A stretch of 64,000 nucleotides of DNA from Gordionus sp. m RMFG-2023 (lineage: Eukaryota > Nematomorpha > Gordioida > Chordodea > Parachordodidae): positions 47,035,366 to 47,099,365 of the forward strand of contig NC_088777.1 of NCBI RefSeq assembly GCF_954871325.1, written 5' to 3'. Made by a program: the position numbers and the translations under genes. Below the pieces are notes generated by a model. It saw only the letters and a program-made list of their open reading frames with translations. It was not told the DNA's origin and did not search any database. Shown piece after piece: positions 57,045 through 64,000 of the stretch. How positions within the stretch are numbered: position 1 is the stretch's first letter; each line of letters starts with the position of its first letter.

Positions 57045-57331
57045 AAAGTAAAGATTTAATTTTATTCCAAAAATAATTAATAACATTTTTACCATTTCAA
57101 ACATGTTAATCCCCATTTTGACGAATTGGACAAAAAATACGATGAAGTGTTTTACGATCAAAAGCGTCCCTCAATATAAGAACTGCCCGGCTCGAAACCC
57201 CACCCTTCACCCGAAAAATAAATATTAGTATAAATATCCTAAATAATCATTATAATTCATAATATCAATTATAACACTATGTCATTTTTTATTTATCACA
57301 TTTTATCCTTTAAAATGACAATCAGAATAAC

Positions 57332-57737
57332 ATGTCATTTTCTAACATTTTACTAGCCACCCTCAAAAAAGTTAATATCCCATCTACCCTCGAACCAGTG
57401 GGTCTTTCAAACGAATACGCCATATGGCCGGATGGTATTTCTCTCATACCCTGGTCTAATGGTCTTCCGCTAACATGGGATTACACTTGCGTTGATTTTA
57501 CAGCCATCATTTTCTGCTATCTAAAAGGCAGAAATCCTTAAAAAAAATAAATACACTGGCCTCGCCAACACTATGTTCATTCCTATCGTTACCAATACCC
57601 AAGGCATGTTTTAAAACGAGGCCCTTAATTTCATTAAAATCATAGGTAAAAAAATGAGACAGATCTCAGGGGACCCCAATGAAGGATTTTACCTTCGCCA
57701 GCAGATTTCCCTGGAAATTTGCCGGTCTAATTTTTTA
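57332..57737 (+). pseudogene. Retroelement-associated nuclease-like domain, fossil fragment
   Basis: The reading shows N-I-P-S-T-L-E-P-V-G-L, P-D-G-x-S-L-I-P-W and W-D-Y-T-C-V-D, followed further on by G-K-K-M-R, S-G-D-P-N-E-G-F-Y-L-R-Q and I-S-L. I associate this order of motifs with a domain common in metazoan mobile elements and resembling PD-(D/E)XK nucleases (P-D...D-x-T). The piece is broken in a few places and isolated. The parent family is uncertain. Confidence 0.5.
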
Positions 57738-58539
57738 AGTATTCACTCTTGTCTTGGATGATATATACCCCCTTTTTTTAAAATATATATATTTTTTTTA
57801 TAGTCCTTTTTAATGTCTTCATAGATTATATATATATTATATATTTATTTTTTTATATTTAATTTTTAATATATCCATTTTAATATATATTTTTTAATCC
57901 TCTGTAATTTAATGATTATGAATAAATAATAAAGTTAATCTTCACATTTAAAAAAAAAAAAATTTGCATAAATAAATTATTTCCGAAATTAAACGCATAT
58001 AATGTGGAAAAGTGTAGGTGTGCTAGTAACATATATGAGAATATGGTTAAATTATTAATAATTTTTCACAAACCTTTAGACTGATGATTATAAGAAGGTA
58101 TCCTATGTAACTCTTACTATTCATTTTTTAAACGATTCTAGTAAACTTAATAAAAGGGAATTATTTTTATGCAAGTTTGAAGAAAAAAAAGATGGGTGAA
58201 AATATTAAAAAGGATATAATTAGAAATTTCACCTTTATATGTTTTGATTTTATTAAAAATAACTATAAAAATTAATATATTTTTTATATCAGGATATATT
58301 AGGGCATATTTATCTGAAATGTTACTCATTACAGAGAAAGGAGCAACTAAAGCATTTGAGAATCCTAAACACGATTAAATTGTGTTTTCCATCTTTAAAA
58401 TATAGTATTAAGGAATAACTTTGAAAATTAAATTATGAATCTCAAGGTTCAGTGTTAATTGCAAAAGTTCAGTAATTTGTATGAAACAGCATTGGTATGC
58501 TAAATCCACTTTTTATTAAAATATAGCATTTTTAGATTA
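57738..58539. other. AT-rich spacer
   Basis: No gene recognised. Its right part may include the undetermined start of the hAT whose transposase follows. Confidence 0.4.
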
Positions 58540-60790
58540 ATTAATCAACTTGATAAAATAATTTATTTGGTGAGACTCGATGGAATAGCAGATTAAAGAT
58601 GATTTAATCGATTTTTAATCTATTCAATAAAATATTGGAGTTTCTAGGTTCTAAAAGAGAATCCAAAAAATATAGATTATGAAATGATGAGCGACCTTAT
58701 CAAGTTTCTGATGCTTTTTAAAATTGCGAGCTAGAGGGTGATTTAAAAACCACCATTTACAAGGTTATGTTGTGTTATCCTAAAATATTTAGTTTTATTT
58801 AGCTCAGCCAAACAGCTTAATCAGCTGTCGCAAAAATGTTGGAAATTAATAGTGGATAAATTTTTAATAGATATACTCCACCAAATTTTGACATTTTTGG
58901 GCTCAAAATCTTAGGATATAAAAATGTTATCCCGAGAACATTATAAAGATTTGTGCCGAGATATCAACACGTTGATTAAAGCCGAGAAGATCAACAGGCA
59001 TATGATTGGGCAAAAATCTACAAATACTAACTCACCATCTAGCTTCTCAACTGATAGATTAGTGAAATTAAATAAATAATAAGGTAAATATAACTTTTAA
59101 AATTATTAAAATATTATGAATATTTTTTTCTTAGAGGCAGAAACGTTTTTAGATTTCTCTCTATAGAAGCTGACACTGCGTTTTCTGATACTAGCGTTGA
59201 AGTTGACGAACTTATAAAATACCTAGATGCTAAATTATATATTGAAGATGATAATATTTTAAATTGGTGGAAGACAAACTATAATGACTTTGCAGATTTA
59301 AGTATTGGCTCTTAAATTTATAGCTATCCCTGCTTAGTCGGCTAGAAGTAAAATAACGTTTTCAGTTGCCGGTAGTAGAGATCTTCATTGGGAGAGTTTT
59401 CGGACCAACCCGCCCACCCAATGTTTTAAAAAATTTTAACCCGCCCGCTCATAGTTTTTTAAAAATAATATCTATAATTCTTTAACCGCCCGCCCATTAG
59501 TCTAAAATTTTTTACCCGCCCGCATATTATTTATAAAAAATTTTTAACCCAAGCCCGCTTATAAAATTTAATTATGGCCATTCTTTCAATTTTAAGCATC
59601 TAATAAAAATAATTCAGCATTACACCTCTACAAAAAGTTTATAATTTAGGAAATTAATTTAAGCATTAAAAAAATAATCAATTTAAATTATGGAAAATCT
59701 GTTTGATCAAATAAAATATTTATGAAAAAATTATAAATATAAAATTGATATTATATGTAATTATAATGCAAAAATAATAATGAATCGACATTTTCTGGAT
59801 TCAAACATCCTCGTTCAAAAGAAGCACTAGTTGCAGGAATTGCCAATAGTTTTCTTGCTAATCTGAATAGCTTTGGCAAATCTCTTTCTTGTCGTTTCCA
59901 TCAAAGTAGATCCGCTTGAAGTATATCCTCTGCTCAAGTGAGATATTTAAATAAAAGTGAACATTGATGCCGAAGGAAGAAGGATGTGACACTTTTATTA
60001 TTATATTTATAGATAGATTCGCAATCATTGCAGCGAATCCAATCTAGCTTTTTGCCATTTTCATCGAAAATGATTTTAAATTGTTTCCACATTGAAGATT
60101 TGAGTTTATTGTCTAATTCATTATCGTTTGTAAAAATTATTTTTTATTTTTCTAGACATATTTTCTTTATTCAGAGTATAATTTTAAAATAAAAAGTATA
60201 TTAAAAAATATTATTTATTAAATATTATGTTATAAAAAATAAAATTTATATATTATATAAGGGCAATTATAAAGATAAACAATTATTACTAAAATATATT
60301 AATACAATGCAGATTGTAGACCCAAAAAAGGAAATTTTAATTTTTAATAGACAAATAAGTTTATTTATTCTAAGAAAAAAGTTTTATTGTTGTGTTTATT
60401 ACATAATGTAGTTTGGTAAATGTTCTTCACTTAAAAAAAACGATTGGTACAATAGAAAAAGTAATATTGTTATTGATCATATAAAAAATTATGATTTTTC
60501 TTTAGTTTGTTTATGAAACAAAAAATTTAAATTTCTTAACCCGCCCAGTTTCAAATTTTTTTTAACCCGCCCATTCTTAAAAATTTTAATACTCGCCCAC
60601 TTAGATGGGCAGGGTAGCTGGTAGGGCCTATGAGGAGAAAAGGACATGTGTAAAGTCTGATAAACCGGACTCATTAATTATTCACTTTATGGTAATTTTG
60701 ATAATGAATGACATTATATTTTTTAGTTTCTATATTAACCATTATATCTACATTCAACATAAATTATGTTTATTGTTTTTACAAAACCGC
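58540..60790 (+). pseudogene. hAT transposase remnant, split by another hAT
   Basis: Blocks in order on the plus strand are: S-I-L-E-F-L-R-S-K-R-E-S-K-K-Y-R; D-E-R-P-Y-Q-V-S-D-A-L-F-K-I; a segment around 58920-59080 (L-S-R-E-H-Y-K-D-L-C-R-D-I-N-T-L); D-E-L-I-K-Y-L-D-A-K-L-Y; W-W-K-T-N-Y-N-D-F-A-D-L; and the dimerisation start I-A-I-P-A...F-S-V-A-G at 59375. The coding line resumes at 60617 with A-G-R-A-Y-E-E-K-R-T. The interruption is the 1,241-bp hAT at 59376-60616. Numerous stops and shifts make it a pseudogene. Its terminal repeats were not located. Confidence 0.65.
59376..60616 (-). mobile_element. hAT element of the CCGCCC family, internally deleted
   Basis: Left end TAGAGATCTTCATTGGGAG, right end CCCACTTAGATGGGCAGGGTA. 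The flanks are GCCGGTAG (59368-59375) and GCTGGTAG (60617-60624), an 8-bp duplication with one change. Removing the element and one duplicate restores the reading of the surrounding transposase. Both ends carry repeated AACCCGCCCG motifs. On the minus strand are a BED-finger relic near 60125-59990 (L-D-W-I-R-C-N-D-C-E-S) and a dimerisation relic near 59880-59800 (L-A-I-P-A-T-S-A-S-F-E-R). The middle of the transposase is absent. Confidence 0.85.
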
Positions 60791-61854
60791 AATAATTTTT
60801 AAATTCGATTTTATTTTAACTTTTTTATAATATTTTTTACAAATTAAATAAAATGCAACTTAATATATATTTTGATTAAATTATAGCTGTCAAATAAACT
60901 TTAATTTAAGGTGGCGATGAATATAATATTAACTTAAATTGTAAAATTTTATTAGGGCTAAGGTTGGACTAAAAAATCTCTTTGCAGACTTCTAGGTGAC
61001 ACTAAGTTAGAAAATTTTATGTTAAAACGCTTTTTATAAATGTCTTACTTATATATACATATAACTAAAAAAATGACACCTTTTTCTGAGAAAGGTTACT
61101 ATGTTCCTAAGAAAAAATTTTAAATAAAAAATGACAATATGGTTGACTAAAGATGATGCTAATTAAAAAACCTAAAACACATATCGAGCCAAAAAATAAT
61201 TTTAAAAATCCATATTCAAAAAAATTGGTTTCTGTAAATCTCTAATTATATATCTAATTGTACAAAAAAATTTCCTTAATCAGGTTGGTTGACAGGGGAT
61301 CCTTATAATTGGTCGATTGGTGCGCAAGTGCAAATATCAATCTTATGACTTTTTTTTTAAATTTAAAAATACTAATAAATTATTGAATACATTATAGGTT
61401 AAGGGTAAAGCTTAAACTAATACATAAATGCTCAGCAGGATATATACATTTTTTTTAAAGAAAATAACCCATATTGGGGCGGCCATTTTTAAATATCTAA
61501 AAATAAAAAAAAATCGCTACAAATGCTAAATAACTTTTACCAAAATTTTTGCTTACCCTCTTTCGTAGCTATACTTCTTTACCCTCTATACACAAAATAT
61601 TTTAATTATAAACATAAATCCTCATATTATTAAATATATATCATCTTCATATTTCAAACAATATTACATTTTTATATCAATTGGGCAATAAAACATTTGA
61701 TAGTAATCATATATCACACAGTCATGTATATAATATATATAAAATTTTTTTTTATAAATTATGGTTTACATTAAAAAAAACACTTTAAACGGGAAAAGTT
61801 ATTAAACTCTGTCTTTGTTGTATATTTTATTTTCAAATAAGTTAAATAATTATT
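60791..61854. other. AT-rich spacer downstream of the Rbx2-like exon
   Basis: No gene recognised. It contains the 3' flank of the minus-strand RING-box exon. Confidence 0.45.
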
Positions 61855-61973
61855 TTAATCTCCGATCTGTTGAATGGACCATTCTTGTTGACATAAAGGG
61901 CAGTTGTTATGATCTTTTATCCATATGGACATGCAGCAATGGTGGAAGGAATGATTACACATGCCCCATACAC
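61855..61973 (-). CDS. Last exon of RING-box protein 2-like (Rbx2/Rnf7) gene
   Basis: The exon encodes 38 residues to a TAA: V-W-G-M-C-N-H-S-F-H-H-C-C-M-S-I-W-I-K, then N-N-C-P-L-C-Q-Q-E-W and I-Q-Q-I-G-D. This matches the second half of the RING-H2 domain of Rbx2 almost residue for residue (C-N-H-S-F-H-x-C-C-M-S-x-W; C-P-L-C-Q-Q-x-W) and is closer to Rbx2 than to Rbx1 or Anapc11. All zinc ligands expected in this half are present. Rbx2 is the catalytic RING subunit of cullin-5-type ubiquitin ligases and recruits neddylation and ubiquitin E2 enzymes. An acceptor (TATTTAG) precedes the exon, although the frame is also open upstream to another AG near 62007. The N-terminal half was not found within the window, so upstream exons are distant or this is a gene fragment. 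Confidence 0.85.
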
Positions 61974-63439
61974 CTAAATATGTGTTGGTATGTTCTTTAT
62001 AGATTCTTACAAATAATATAAATATATATATAAAAGTTTATTGTTTTTAAAAAAGGTGCAGTGAGGTATGTAGTAATGGTAAATTACCAAAAAAGAGAAA
62101 CAAAAGGACCGAGGACCAAAAAAAATTTGTTTAAGACTGGAGGGGGGTTGGGGGTTTATGTATTGTATATGGTCTAATTATAAAGGGAAAATGATCCAAT
62201 CATTAAAATTATGATTTTTTTAAAAAAAACGAATAGCATATTTCCTAGGGTGAATGGCTCCCCCATAAAGTGAAACGACGTTTTCAAGCTTACTACCATG
62301 CGAGGGGAATGTATAAATTTCAGGCAGCTGATTGCAAGCTCTCATGAAAGGTGGGTTGGAATTGTTATAAATTTTGGAAACTATATCAAAAGAAAATATT
62401 ACCAAGTTTTAAAAATTATTTGGGAAAGATCTTGGGAACACAAATATTTCGATTTTGCAGAATCAGCGGGCCCGTTAAAAATTTTAAAAAAGATTTTCTG
62501 CCCAGTCCGAAAAAAACACAAAGGTTGACTATTTTTTGTGAAGGAAAAATCACAAATTTGCATTATTCAAGGTTAAAAAAAATATATTAAAATTCAGAAC
62601 AGGCTTGAAAAAACATCCTCGATTTTCTTAAATTTCAAAAAATGATTTCTGGGAAACGACTGTCAGGATATCGTATATGGTAGCAGGATTGGCTTTGAAC
62701 ATGTCAACTAGACATTGTGCTAATTTTAGAGCCGCGCCAGTCCATAAATTTTTCATGATCCGACCCAATATTCATAAACAATATTGACCATCTATCTTTG
62801 AAGTGGGCTCCCCCAGAAAATTGAATAAAATCATAGAATATTCGTTTATAAATCAAATACTTTTATTTACGAATCATAGTGTATTCCAAGGTTGTGAACA
62901 CAAATTAGGTTTAAGAAATTTAAAATTGTTGCTAAGACCAAATAGAGACCGTATGGGCAAACCATCAAACCCTGGGCGGGTTTGGACCTCTTTCAGAAAA
63001 TTGATTGCGATTAAGCTCCTCTTATCAAAATTTCCGCTAAATAGAGTTTAAATTCCTGAACCCCAATTCAGGATCACAACTCTGATTTATTATTTATATG
63101 TATCAATAATAAAATCATTATTCGATCTCGAATATTCGATTTAAAAATTAAAATTTCTATTCAAATTTTACAAAAAAAAGGAAAAATTTTTGTAGAAATG
63201 ATTCTTATGGCTAAAAAAGATGAACAAGTTAAATTGAATTGAGTAGATAAAAATAGATGCAAAACTGTCTATAATAATCCATAATAAATTTTTTCAGTTT
63301 ATCAAATTTTGCAACAAAATGCTTGAAGCTGGAAACAAAAACGTAAGGCTCATAATTCCTCCATTAGGAAGATAGTATTCAATAGAAATAATTTAAAAAA
63401 TATATGTTTATTTTATATTTACAAATAGAATAATTCGAC
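61974..63439. other. Region upstream of the Rbx2-like exon, unresolved
   Basis: Several moderate frames (e.g. plus strand 62298-62590 and 62803-63051, minus strand about 62755-62628 reading L-A-Q-C-L-V-D-M-F-K-A-N-P-A) are not recognised. I searched for the first half of the Rbx2 RING (C-A-I-C-R type) and did not see it. Confidence 0.35.
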
Positions 63440-63649
63440 CGAATAATGGATATATAATTATTTGAAGAATAATATTTTTTCCTTATTCATATTTGATTAG
63501 AATAATTTTGTTCTTCGGTAATAAAAAAGTCAATATTTTCTAAGCAAAAAATAAATAACTGTAAACTATGAGCAAAACAAGTAACACTTGCAAATTTTCT
63601 GTTTCTCACTCGATACAATTTTTTTAAAAGGTACATCCTTGGTTATATT
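63440..63649 (-). pseudogene. hAT transposase fragment
   Basis: A minus-strand frame reads V-T-C-F-A-H-S-L-Q-L-F-I, the C-x-A-H-x-L-Q-L motif typical of hAT transposases, followed by a weakly conserved stretch. It is short, lacks other blocks, and is abutted by a hAT-type terminus at 63650. Confidence 0.45.
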
Positions 63650-64000
63650 TAGACCTGTGCGCCCCCGGCCAACGCCAGAAAAGCCGCCGCTTAAAATGAG
63701 CCGTGCTGCCAGGCTCGCCGTCGTTTTTATGGCGGCGGCGCGGCGGGCATAACTATTAGAATGCTATTTAATTATATTTACAAATTAAATTATTATTTAA
63801 ATTTAAATCATTATATTTCAAAATTACACAAACATTAACATATTAGATTTATACGTTTTAAAACACCCTAGTTTTATAGCCAGCTCTAATTGATGTTTTT
63901 TTAAGTATCTTTTTAATATATAAATTTAACATATAACTTGATTTATTAAATTAATTATATAAAATTTAATTTTGAAAGTTCAAGAAATTGTTTCATTTCA
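63650..64000. mobile_element. hAT-type terminus with GC-rich subterminal repeats (cut by window end)
   Basis: Begins TAGACCTGTGCGCCCCC and continues about 100 bp with GCCGCCGC, GGCGGCGGCG and CGGCGGGC motifs, an abrupt GC island in AT-rich DNA. This resembles the subterminal repeats of the other hAT elements here. The other end lies outside the window, so size and duplication cannot be read. Confidence 0.5.

Noticed and set aside
1-64000. CRISPR arrays, operons, ribosome binding sites
   Set aside because: Tandem repeats present are contiguous without spacers, and genes have spliceosomal introns, so this is eukaryotic nuclear DNA.

Overview
The window looks like nuclear DNA of a small-genome animal. 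It is very AT-rich, and the genes I can read have short spliceosomal introns (42, 45 and 183 bp in a cyclophilin gene; 69, 112 and 74 bp in a small secreted protein gene). It also encodes rhodopsin-type GPCRs and a RING-box (Rbx2/Rnf7-like) exon. The lineage cannot be fixed from the sequence. Compact AT-rich animals such as orthonectids, dicyemids or other reduced invertebrates would fit, but that is inference.

Host genes are sparse. They are: a GPCR gene running off the left edge (1-802, minus); an intact cyclophilin A-type gene (20579-21346, plus, 4 exons); a predicted 4-exon secreted protein of 127 residues with 8 cysteines that I do not recognise (38174-38812, plus); an intronless GPCR with an aminergic-type TM3 aspartate but no DRY arginine (45611-46750, plus); and the last exon of an Rbx2-like RING protein (61855-61973, minus). 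Several coding-looking but unresolved stretches lie at 30403-30495, 38931-39151, 43369-43740 and 53880-54530. A 3' fragment of the left-edge GPCR gene is duplicated at 5.6-9.35 kb as a pseudogene and is split by a LINE.

Most of the rest is transposable-element sediment with readable stratigraphy. 2.98-4.65 kb: a Mutator-like element with C-run terminal repeats and a possible captured exon. 6.2-9.3 kb: an RTE/BovB-type LINE. 10.45-16.89 kb: an old LTR retroelement fossil that received a DNA transposon (itself carrying a second LTR fossil), a hAT MITE and a further insertion. 22.8-28.3 kb: an LTR retroelement fossil with a 3.5 kb hAT in one LTR, while the other LTR keeps the empty site. 29.1-29.8 kb: a dead mariner. 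30.7-33.9 kb: a long inverted-repeat element. 48.97-52.5 kb: a second RTE LINE joined to an older LINE piece that carries a hAT. 55.1-57.0 kb: a broken hAT and rearranged fragments. 58.5-60.8 kb: one hAT inserted inside the transposase of another. A foldback hAT MITE family (TIR TAGTGTTGTTAAA) occurs at least five times.

Target-site duplications of 5 bp (LTR elements), 8 bp (hAT) and about 9 bp (MULE) could be read directly for many insertions, so most boundaries are precise. No CRISPR array, rRNA operon, tRNA gene or operon-like organisation was seen. The hidden host genes were found by reading splice-compatible short exons, so other short-exon genes may remain undetected in stretches described here as empty.
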